A stretch of 9,910 bases of DNA from contig CAZIGW010000012.1 in NCBI GenBank assembly GCA_964538565.1, positions 1-9,910 on the forward strand, written 5' to 3'. The notes under the pieces were generated by a model that was not told the DNA's origin, searched no databases, and saw nothing but the letters and a program-made list of their open reading frames with translations. How positions within the stretch are numbered: position 1 is the first letter of the stretch; each line of letters starts with the position of its first letter. Positions 4,830 through 9,910 of the stretch are shown piece by piece. Made by a program: the position numbers and the translations under genes. The stretch is from CAYVBN01 sp964538565 (GTDB lineage: Bacteria > Pseudomonadota > Alphaproteobacteria > Rhizobiales > Xanthobacteraceae).

Positions 4830-6137
4830 CTACGCGTGTCCGAACACGCGCGTGAAGATGGTGTCGACGTGCTTGAGGTGATACGCGAGGTCGAAATTCT
4901 CCGCGAGCTCGGCGGCGCCGAGATGCCGGGCGACGTCGGGGTCGGCCTGCAGCAGCGCGAGGAAATCGCCTTCGCCGCGCCACGCCCTCATGGCGTTGCG
5001 CTGCACCAGGCGATAGGCCTCCTCGCGCGCGACGCCCTTCTGCGTGAGCGCGATCAGCACGCGCTGCGAATGCACGAGCCCGCCGAGGCGGTCGAGATTG
5101 CGGCGCATGTTGTCCGGATAGATCACGAGCCGGTCGATCACGGAGGCAAGCCGCGCCAGCGCGAAGTCGAGGGTCACCGTCGCGTCCGGGCCGATCATGC
5201 GCTCGACCGAGGAATGCGAGATGTCGCGCTCGTGCCAGAGGGCGACGTCCTCGAGCGCCGGCGTCACATAGGCGCGCACCACGCGGGCGAGCCCGGTGAG
5301 ATTCTCCGAGAGCACCGGGTTGCGCTTGTGCGGCATGGCGGAGGAGCCCTTCTGCCCCTCGGAGAAGAACTCCTCGGCTTCAAGCACCTCGCTGCGCTGC
5401 AGGTGGCGGATCTCGGTCGCGAGCCGCTCGATCGAGGAGGCGACGACGCCGAGGGTTGCGAAATACATGGCGTGGCGGTCGCGTGGGATGACCTGAGTGG
5501 AGACCGGCTCGACGGCGAGTCCCATCGCCTTGGCGACGTGCGCCTCGACGCGCGGATCGACCTGGGCGAACGTGCCGACCGCCCCCGAGATCGCGCAGGT
5601 CGCGACCTCGCGGCGCGCGGCGGCGAGGCGCTCCTTCGCGCGCGTGAACTCCGCGTAGGCCTGCGCCAGCTTGAGGCCGAAGGTCGTCGGCTCGGCGTGG
5701 ATGCCGTGCGAGCGGCCGACTGTCGGCGTGAGCTTGTGCTCGAAGGCGCGCCGCTCGAGCGCGGCGAGCAGCGCGTCGGTATCGGCGATCAGCAGGTCGG
5801 CGGCGCGCACGAGCTGCACGTTGAAGCAGGTGTCGAGCACGTCGGACGACGTCATGCCCTGGTGCACGAAGCGCGCCTCCGGCCCGACGATCTCGGCGAG
5901 ATGCGTCAGGAAGGCGATGACGTCATGCTTGACCTCGCGCTCGATCGCGTCGATGCGGGCGATGTCGAACGTCGCGTCCTTGCCCTTCTGCCAGATGGTC
6001 TTCGCCGCAGCCTTCGGGATGATGCCGAGCTCGGCCATGGCGTCCGCCGCGTGCGCCTCGATCTCGAACCAGATGCGGTAGCGGGTCTGCGCGTCCCAGA
6101 TCGCCGCCATCTGCGGACGTGTGTAGCGCGGGATCAT
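4830..6137 (-). CDS. purB: Adenylosuccinate lyase
   Basis: PurB cleaves SAICAR to AICAR in purine synthesis and adenylosuccinate to AMP, releasing fumarate; it works as a homotetramer in the cytosol. The 435-residue length fits the short Bacillus-type/alphaproteobacterial form. It opens MIPRYTRPQMAAIWD, has His71 in VKHDV, the MTSSD motif (95-99), GRSHGIHAEP (141-150, His144 being the likely general acid), and the superfamily signature SSAMPHKRNP (265-274) in the mobile loop, where Ser265 is the likely catalytic base. The start at 6137 is fixed by the conserved N-terminus and by the ATGA overlap with the rpe stop, meaning translational coupling. The frame stays open far upstream through rpe, but that extension is a shadow. 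murI follows after 28 nt. Confidence 0.97.
   Translation of the reverse strand: MIPRYTRPQMAAIWDAQTRYRIWFEIEAHAADAMAELGIIPKAAAKTIWQKGKDATFDIARIDAIEREVKHDVIAFLTHLAEIVGPEARFVHQGMTSSDVLDTCFNVQLVRAADLLIADTDALLAALERRAFEHKLTPTVGRSHGIHAEPTTFGLKLAQAYAEFTRAKERLAAARREVATCAISGAVGTFAQVDPRVEAHVAKAMGLAVEPVSTQVIPRDRHAMYFATLGVVASSIERLATEIRHLQRSEVLEAEEFFSEGQKGSSAMPHKRNPVLSENLTGLARVVRAYVTPALEDVALWHERDISHSSVERMIGPDATVTLDFALARLASVIDRLVIYPDNMRRNLDRLGGLVHSQRVLIALTQKGVAREEAYRLVQRNAMRAWRGEGDFLALLQADPDVARHLGAAELAENFDLAYHLKHVDTIFTRVFGHA
4833..4850 (-). other. Small hairpin at the purB 3' end
   Basis: CGCGTGT (4833-4839) and ACACGCG (4844-4850) form a perfect 7-bp stem with a 4-nt loop, within the last purB codons and directly before its TAG. 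There is no T tract. It may slow ribosomes or stabilise the purB segment before murI; it may equally be chance in GC-rich code. Confidence 0.25.
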
Positions 6138-6820
6138 GCCGCCTCTCCGCGCGCGAGGGCGGCGGCGTTGCGGATCGCCGCGATGCTGGTGCGGTAGCCG
6201 TCGGGGCTGCCGGACTTGAAGACCGCGGAGCCGGCGACCAGCACGTTGGCGCCGGCGCGGGCGACGAGCGGCGCCGTCTCCGGCGTGACGCCGCCGTCGA
6301 CCTCGATGTCGATCGGCCGCCCGCCCGCCATGGCGCGCAGCCGCGCGATCTTCTCGACCGCGGCCGGGATGAACGCCTGGCCGCCGAACCCCGGATTGAC
6401 CGACATGACCAGGATGAGGTCGACGAGGTCGATCACGTGCTCGATCGTCGATTCCGGCGTGCCGGGGTTGAGCGTGACGCCGGCCTTCTTGCCGAGCGCG
6501 CGGATCGCCTGCAGTGAGCGGTGCACGTGTGGCCCGGACTCGACGTGGACCGTGATGATGTCGGAACCCGCCTTGGCGAACGCCTCCAGATAGGGATCGC
6601 ACGGCGCGATCATCAGGTGGACGTCGAAGGCCTTGCGGCTGTACGGGCGCAGCGCCTTCACGACGTCCGGCCCGATGCTGATGTTGGGGACGAAATGGCC
6701 GTCCATCACGTCGACGTGGATCCAGTCGGCGCCGGCCTGGTCGACCGCGCGCACCTCCTCGCCGAGCCTGGCGAAATCGGCGGCCAGAATGGACGGGGCG
6801 ACCAGCAGCGGACGGGACAT
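6134..6820 (-). CDS. rpe: Ribulose-phosphate 3-epimerase
   Basis: Rpe interconverts D-ribulose 5-phosphate and D-xylulose 5-phosphate in the pentose phosphate and Calvin cycles. The 228-residue TIM barrel is complete: VAPSILAADFARLGEEV (7-23), HVDVMDGHFVPN (35-46), FDVHLMI (65-71), SVNPGFGGQAF (140-150, phosphate loop region) and IEVDGGV (172-178). The expected metal ligands His35, Asp37, His68 and Asp175 are all present, with Asp37 and Asp175 as the acid/base pair. The start at 6820 has an excellent GGAGG five nt upstream; the frame is open further upstream but without family similarity. Its TGA overlaps the purB ATG, so rpe supplies the leader of an rpe-purB-murI operon. It links pentose-phosphate flow with purine synthesis in one transcript. 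I cannot tell from the window whether the cell has a Calvin cycle. Confidence 0.97.
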   Translation of the reverse strand: MSRPLLVAPSILAADFARLGEEVRAVDQAGADWIHVDVMDGHFVPNISIGPDVVKALRPYSRKAFDVHLMIAPCDPYLEAFAKAGSDIITVHVESGPHVHRSLQAIRALGKKAGVTLNPGTPESTIEHVIDLVDLILVMSVNPGFGGQAFIPAAVEKIARLRAMAGGRPIDIEVDGGVTPETAPLVARAGANVLVAGSAVFKSGSPDGYRTSIAAIRNAAALARGEAA

Positions 6821-6842
6821 CGATTCCTCCGGAATCCGCCGT

Positions 6843-6871
6843 TCGCCTAACACGCGGCGTCCGGTGGGGCA
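6843..6871 (-). promoter_or_regulatory. Weak candidate sigma-70 promoter of rpe
   Basis: On the minus strand TTGCCC (about 6871-6866) and TAGGCG (about 6848-6843) are 17 nt apart, upstream of the rpe ribosome site. The -35 match is fair and the -10 match poor. It is offered only because a promoter is required somewhere in this gap. Confidence 0.2.
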
Positions 6872-6918
6872 ACGCGGGGCTCGGGATGCGGTCATCGGAC
6901 GTCTCGGGGACCGCCCGG

Positions 6919-6935
6919 GCGGCAAGAAGTGCCGC
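6919..6935. promoter_or_regulatory. Distal 17-bp dyad (putative activator site 1)
   Basis: GCGGCA (6919-6924) and TGCCGC (6930-6935) form a 17-bp dyad with a 5-bp centre. It shares its half-site with the second dyad, whose centre is 29 bp away, close to three helical turns. It lies about 115 bp upstream of the expected start of the sigma-54 promoter at 7018-7032, a usual enhancer distance. Confidence 0.5.
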
Positions 6936-6947
6936 GTCGGGGCCGTG

Positions 6948-6964
6948 GCGGCAACTCTTGCCGC
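6948..6964. promoter_or_regulatory. Proximal 17-bp dyad (putative activator site 2)
   Basis: GCGGCAA (6948-6954) and TTGCCGC (6958-6964) form a perfect 7-bp dyad around CTC. It has the same length and half-site as the dyad at 6919-6935. Its centre is about 87 bp upstream of the expected sigma-54 start site. No gene ends here, so a terminator role is unlikely. I cannot match it with certainty to a known regulator. Confidence 0.5.
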
Positions 6965-7017
6965 GCCTCCCGCCCTCGCATGTCCGGCAAACAGCGGCCT
7001 TTCCGCATGGATGCACC

Positions 7018-7032
7018 CGGCACGTTTCTTGC
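7018..7032 (+). promoter_or_regulatory. Sigma-54 (RpoN) -24/-12 promoter of the EF-hand gene
   Basis: CGGCACG-TTTC-TTGC matches the RpoN consensus TGGCACG-N4-TTGC at all but the first base, with the invariant GG (7019-7020) and GC (7031-7032) ten bases apart. It points toward the EF-hand gene, with transcription expected near 7043 and a leader of about 40 nt. Two paired upstream dyads fit the enhancer-binding activator that sigma-54 requires. Confidence 0.75.
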
Positions 7033-7084
7033 GAGGTGGTGTCCGGGGCACCCGGCCTTCGGGCCATCACACGGGTATCGTGTC

Positions 7085-7828
7085 ATGCTCTTCTTTCTCG
7101 GAGCCGCCGCCGACGGCGCGCTGTCGCTGCTGTCCGCCTTGCAGCAGCAGATGGGCGCCTCCGGCGCGCAGGGAACCAGTGGAGCGGGCGACCAGACCGC
7201 TTCGCTCTTCACGCCTTCGACCGCCGCCCCGACGTCGCCGCCGGCCGGCGGGACGCCTCCGGTCTCGGGCGGCAGCGCACCCAACTGCAGTTCCTGCGTC
7301 ATGGCCGCCTTGATCCAGGCCCAGGAGCAACAGCAGGGGCAGCAGCAGAACCAGTCCGACTCCGGCACCACGCTTTCGCCGCGCGGCGCGAGGCTGTTCG
7401 CCGGAATCGATACCAACGGCGACGGCCAGATCGACAAGTCGGAGCTCGAAAATCTGTTCGGCGGGAGCGACACCACGCTCGCCGATTCGATCTTCGCCAG
7501 GCTCGACACCAACAACGACGGATCGGTCAGCCGGAGCGAGTTCGCCTCGGTCTTCCACGGTCGCGGTCATCATCACCTGGGGCAGGGCGCGCCGGCCGGC
7601 GGTCTCGACGCCTCGCTGTCGAACAGCCTGCAGGGCGCGAATTCCAGCACCACGACCAACTCCGACGGATCGACCACGACGACGATCACATACGCGGACG
7701 GATCGACCGTCACGATGACGACACCGGCTGGCGGCACGTCCGGATCGGGCGGCCACAATCTGCTCGAACAGCTGATCGACCTGCAGGCGCAGCTCTCGTC
7801 GGCGTCGAGCAACGCGGCAAGCGCGTAG
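7085..7828 (+). CDS. EF-hand calcium-binding protein, Ser/Thr/Gln-rich
   Basis: This 247-residue protein has two canonical 12-residue EF-hand loops, starting at Asp109 (DTNGDGQIDKSE) and Asp141 (DTNNDGSVSRSE), with every calcium-ligand position suitable, so it very probably binds Ca2+. Around them are an N-terminal hydrophobic stretch without basic residues (MLFFLGAAADGALSLLSALQ, not a classical signal peptide), a low-complexity Ala/Pro/Gly/Thr segment (25-66), a CSSC (68-71), a Gln-rich stretch (79-90), a GHHHLG patch, a Thr-rich repeat NSDGSTTTT/YADGSTVTM (192-212), and an amphipathic C-terminal helix (NLLEQLIDLQAQL). Rhizobiales have similar proteins, some annotated as XopAW-like type III effector relatives; I cannot confirm secretion. 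The start at 7085 is bounded by the sigma-54 promoter, and longer upstream frames would begin before it. No clear Shine-Dalgarno is visible. A calcium sensor or buffer induced through sigma-54 is a reasonable inference. Confidence 0.85.
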   Translation: MLFFLGAAADGALSLLSALQQQMGASGAQGTSGAGDQTASLFTPSTAAPTSPPAGGTPPVSGGSAPNCSSCVMAALIQAQEQQQGQQQNQSDSGTTLSPRGARLFAGIDTNGDGQIDKSELENLFGGSDTTLADSIFARLDTNNDGSVSRSEFASVFHGRGHHHLGQGAPAGGLDASLSNSLQGANSSTTTNSDGSTTTTITYADGSTVTMTTPAGGTSGSGGHNLLEQLIDLQAQLSSASSNAASA

Positions 7829-7855
7829 CGGCCGCACGGACCGCGAAGCTTGCAC

Positions 7856-7881
7856 GCCGCGGGCGGCCGCGCGCCCGCGGC
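7856..7881 (+). terminator. Hairpin after the EF-hand gene
   Basis: GCCGCGGGC (7856-7864) and GCCCGCGGC (7873-7881) form a perfect 9-bp stem with an 8-nt loop, 27 nt past the stop. No T tract follows, so it is a probable rather than certain terminator separating this gene from the oxidoreductase. Confidence 0.4.
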
Positions 7882-8033
7882 AACGCCCGCTGTCCGATTC
7901 GTCCGGAGGTCGTCAGCCGATCGGATGGCGGAGCCGCGCGGGCCGCCATATATCTTCTGCAACCTCTTCGGGTCAGCGCGCCAACGCACGCATCGTCGTG
8001 CGCGAGGACTCTCCTGTCCGGGAGCAGCAAACC

Positions 8034-9281
8034 ATGGCTCGCACCGACGCGCTCGTGCTCGGCGCCGGCATCGTCGGCACCTCGGTGGCGCTGCATCTGG
8101 CGATGCGTGGCCTGTCGGTGGCGCTCGTCGATCGCAACGGCCGCGTCGGCGCGGAGACCTCCTTCGGCAACGCCGGCGTGATCGAAGGCCAGACGGTTTT
8201 CCCGCCGGCATTTCCCGACCGATTTTCGGCGCTGATGCGGGTCATGCTCAAGCGCGCCCCGGAGGCCAATTATCACCTGTGCTTCCTGCCGCGCATTGCG
8301 CCGTGGCTGCTGGCATACCGGCGCTGGTCGCGGCCGGCCCGCCTGGTGGAAACCGCGCGGCGCATGCGCCCGCTGTTCGCGCGGGCGCTCGCCGAGCACG
8401 AGGCCCTGATGGCGGCGACCGGCGCCGACCGCTATCTGCGCAAGGCCGGATGGCTCAAGATCTACCGGTCAGAGCGCGGCTTCGCCGACGGCGCGGCCGA
8501 GCGCGATCTCGCCACGCGCTGGGGCATCAGGTGGCGCGCGCTCACGGTCGAGGAGACGCGCGCGCTCGAGCCGGCGCTCGCGCCGGCGTTTCGCCATGCC
8601 GTCCACTGGGAAGAAGCGGCAAGCGTGACCAATCCGCTCGAGGTGACGCGCGCCTACGCCCGGCACTTCACGCGGCTGCGCGGCCTGGTGCTCAAGGGCG
8701 ACGCCCGCACGCTGCACCGCGCCGGGCCGCGGCTTTGGCGCATCGACACCGCGGAAGGTCCGGTCGATGCGCACGACGTCGTCGTCGCGCTCGGGCCGTG
8801 GAGCCCGGATGTGCTCGAACCGCTCGGCATCCGCCTGTCGATGGCGGTCAAGCGCGGCTACCACCATCATTTCGCGCCGGCCGGCGGCGGCCTGTCGCGT
8901 CCGGTGGTCGACGTGGAGAATGGCTATTGTCTTGCCCCGATGGCTGAAGGCATCCGACTCACCACCGGAGCGGAATTCGCCGATCGCGACGCGCCGCCGA
9001 CGCCCGTGCAGTTCGATCGCCTGATGCCGGCCGCGCGCGAACTCCTGCCGCTCGGCAAGCCGCGCGAGGCGCAGCCGTGGCTCGGGCGGCGACCGTGCTT
9101 TCCGGATTCGCGCCCGGTGATCGGGCATGCGCCGGGGCACTCGGGACTCTGGCTCGCCTGCGGGCATGCGCATTGGGGACTGACGCTCGGTCCGGCGACC
9201 GGGCGGTTGATCGCCGAGATGCTGCGCGGCGAGACGCCGTTCTGCGATCCGGCCCCCTACCGCGCGGAGCGGTTTGGCTAG
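8034..9281 (+). CDS. FAD-dependent D-amino acid dehydrogenase-like oxidoreductase (DadA/DAO family)
   Basis: This 415-residue DAO-fold flavoprotein is expected to oxidise an amino acid or related amine to the imino acid, passing electrons to a quinone (DadA) or to oxygen. It has the FAD Rossmann motif LGAGIVG (9-15) with acidic Asp33 ending strand 2 (VALVDRN), the DadA-type ETSFGNAGVI (about 42-51) that contacts the flavin, the central substrate domain, a second FAD segment VVVALGPWSPDVLEPLGI, and the C-terminal GRRPCFPDSRPVIG (from 351) and GHAHWGLTLGPATGRL (377-392) closing the FAD site. The start at 8034 has GGAG about 9 nt upstream and puts the Rossmann strand at the N-terminus; the Met 12 codons earlier is not needed. 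Length matches DadA (about 415-430). The substrate is unknown: D-alanine, another D-amino acid, sarcosine or proline-like amines are possible. It stands alone, converging on a peptidase-like gene. Confidence 0.9.
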   Translation: MARTDALVLGAGIVGTSVALHLAMRGLSVALVDRNGRVGAETSFGNAGVIEGQTVFPPAFPDRFSALMRVMLKRAPEANYHLCFLPRIAPWLLAYRRWSRPARLVETARRMRPLFARALAEHEALMAATGADRYLRKAGWLKIYRSERGFADGAAERDLATRWGIRWRALTVEETRALEPALAPAFRHAVHWEEAASVTNPLEVTRAYARHFTRLRGLVLKGDARTLHRAGPRLWRIDTAEGPVDAHDVVVALGPWSPDVLEPLGIRLSMAVKRGYHHHFAPAGGGLSRPVVDVENGYCLAPMAEGIRLTTGAEFADRDAPPTPVQFDRLMPAARELLPLGKPREAQPWLGRRPCFPDSRPVIGHAPGHSGLWLACGHAHWGLTLGPATGRLIAEMLRGETPFCDPAPYRAERFG

Positions 9282-9291
9282 GGCATGCTCC

Positions 9292-9910
9292 TCAGCCGCG
9301 TCCGAAGCGATCGCGCCAGCAGGGCTGCGCGTTGGCGAAGGGCAGGGCGGCCGCCTCGTAGACGCCGCGGGCGATCGCGCGTGCCACGACGTTGGCGGCT
9401 TCCGCGCCGAGCCGCATCAGGCCGAAGACCGGGTCGGGCAGCGGGCGCAGCCCGGTCGAGACCGTAAACACCACATCCCCGTCGAGCGGCGTGTGGACCG
9501 GGTAGATGGCGCGGGCAACCCCGTCCTGCGCCATGACGGCGAGGCGCTTCGCCTGCGACTTGGTCAGGATCGCGTCGGTGGCGACGAGGACGAGGGTGGT
9601 GTTGGCGCGCGGCGCGCCCTTGGTGCGGATCTCGAGCGCCTCGGGCGGCAGAAAGGCGGGAAATCCGCGCCCGCCGAACTCGCCGTCCTGCTCGAACGGC
9701 GCCGCCCAGAAATGCGGCCCGTCGCCGACCACCATGCTGCCCGCCGCGTTCGCCGCGACCAGCGCCGCGACCGTCACGCCGTCGCGCGTGCGCGCCGAGG
9801 CGGTGCCGATTCCCCCCTTGAAGGTGGCGGTGGTGGCGCCGTGGCCGGCGCCGACGCTGCCGAGCGCGAAATCGGTGCCGGCGGATTCGGCCGCCGCATA
9901 GGCAAGCTCG
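9292..9910 (-). CDS. P1/S58-family N-terminal-nucleophile hydrolase (DmpA/NylC-like), 5' truncated by window
   Basis: The minus-strand frame is open from the window edge (first full codon at 9909) to a TGA at 9292-9294. The Met at 9777 is internal, because family motifs lie upstream of it: GSVGAGHGATTATFKGGIG followed by TASARTRDGVTVAALVAANA, the oxyanion/core region of the L-aminopeptidase/D-esterase (DmpA) family. Downstream is KGAPRANTTLVLVATDA, the expected self-cleavage site. Here it reads Asn (9601-9603) then Thr (9598-9600), as in NylC-type enzymes, rather than the Gly-Ser of DmpA. The enzyme probably self-cleaves into alpha and beta chains, with Thr as nucleophile, and hydrolyses N-terminal peptide or amide bonds. 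The C-terminal half (TKSQAKRLAVMAQDG, PVHTPLDGDVVF, LGAEAANVVARAIARGVYEA) is typical. It ends 10 bp from the stop of the convergent oxidoreductase gene. About 206 residues are present of a usual 320-370. Confidence 0.9.
   Translation of the reverse strand, partial: ELAYAAAESAGTDFALGSVGAGHGATTATFKGGIGTASARTRDGVTVAALVAANAAGSMVVGDGPHFWAAPFEQDGEFGGRGFPAFLPPEALEIRTKGAPRANTTLVLVATDAILTKSQAKRLAVMAQDGVARAIYPVHTPLDGDVVFTVSTGLRPLPDPVFGLMRLGAEAANVVARAIARGVYEAAALPFANAQPCWRDRFGRG

Noticed and set aside
4800..6197. Long open frame on the plus strand opposite purB (465 codons)
   Set aside because: It is an Arg/Glu/Asp/Leu-rich translation with no family motifs, entirely antisense to the well-supported purB; a high-GC shadow frame.
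6976..7000. NifA activator site (TGT-N10-ACA) upstream of the sigma-54 promoter
   Set aside because: A TGT and ACA occur near 6979-6991, but the spacing is 7, not 10, so NifA control is not supported.
6821..7051. Longer N-terminus for Rpe
   Set aside because: The Shine-Dalgarno GGAGG is ideally placed for 6820 and the family N-terminus begins there.
6138..7070. Upstream extension of the purB frame
   Set aside because: The conserved PurB N-terminus begins at 6137 and the region is occupied by rpe in another frame; the extension is Arg-rich shadow.
6929..7084. Longer N-terminus for the EF-hand protein, beginning at 6929
   Set aside because: It would start upstream of the sigma-54 promoter and inside the dyad region, and the added residues look like translated intergenic DNA.
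1..9910. CRISPR array, insertion sequence, tRNA or rRNA, defence system
   Set aside because: I looked for spaced direct repeats, transposase motifs, cloverleaf folds and defence-type domains and saw none; gene content is housekeeping.

Overview
This window looks like conserved core chromosome of a high-GC alphaproteobacterium, most likely a Hyphomicrobiales (Rhizobiales) member near the Bradyrhizobium/Xanthobacteraceae side. The grounds are the zinc-free alphaproteobacterial form of ribosomal protein S4, the purL-bolA-grxD and rpsD-murI gene orders, a RIME-like palindromic repeat, and an EF-hand protein of a kind I associate with Bradyrhizobium relatives. Base composition and codon use look even, and I see no transposase, phage gene, CRISPR array, tRNA or rRNA.

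Left part (1-2026, plus strand): the 3' portion of purL (purine synthesis), a short BolA-family gene 15 nt downstream, and grxD, a CGFS monothiol glutaredoxin with its own candidate promoter. BolA and CGFS glutaredoxin are known partners that share a [2Fe-2S] cluster, so this is a purine/iron-sulfur housekeeping block.

Middle part (2166-6820, minus strand): two tandem, related small two-helix membrane proteins of unknown function (2523-2756 and 2166-2417); a 406-bp gap with a palindromic repeat, a dyad-bounded structured segment and rpsD's terminator; rpsD (S4); murI (glutamate racemase); purB (adenylosuccinate lyase); and rpe (ribulose-phosphate 3-epimerase). rpe and purB overlap by four bases (ATGA) and murI follows purB after 28 nt, so rpe-purB-murI is probably one operon, separated from rpsD by a hairpin and a structured leader.

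Right part (6821-9910): a divergent intergenic region leads to an EF-hand calcium-binding protein gene (plus). It is preceded by a near-consensus sigma-54 (-24/-12) promoter and, 50-100 bp further upstream, two almost identical 17-bp dyads placed where an enhancer-binding activator would sit. This arrangement is the most interesting signal in the window. It is followed by a DadA-like FAD-dependent amino-acid oxidoreductase (plus) and, convergent with it, a P1/S58-family (DmpA/NylC-like) N-terminal-nucleophile hydrolase whose 5' end lies beyond the window.

Most of the window is ordinary. What merits a second look is regulatory: the sigma-54/dyad module, the sequestered ribosome site between the tandem small membrane genes, and the structured rpsD leader.
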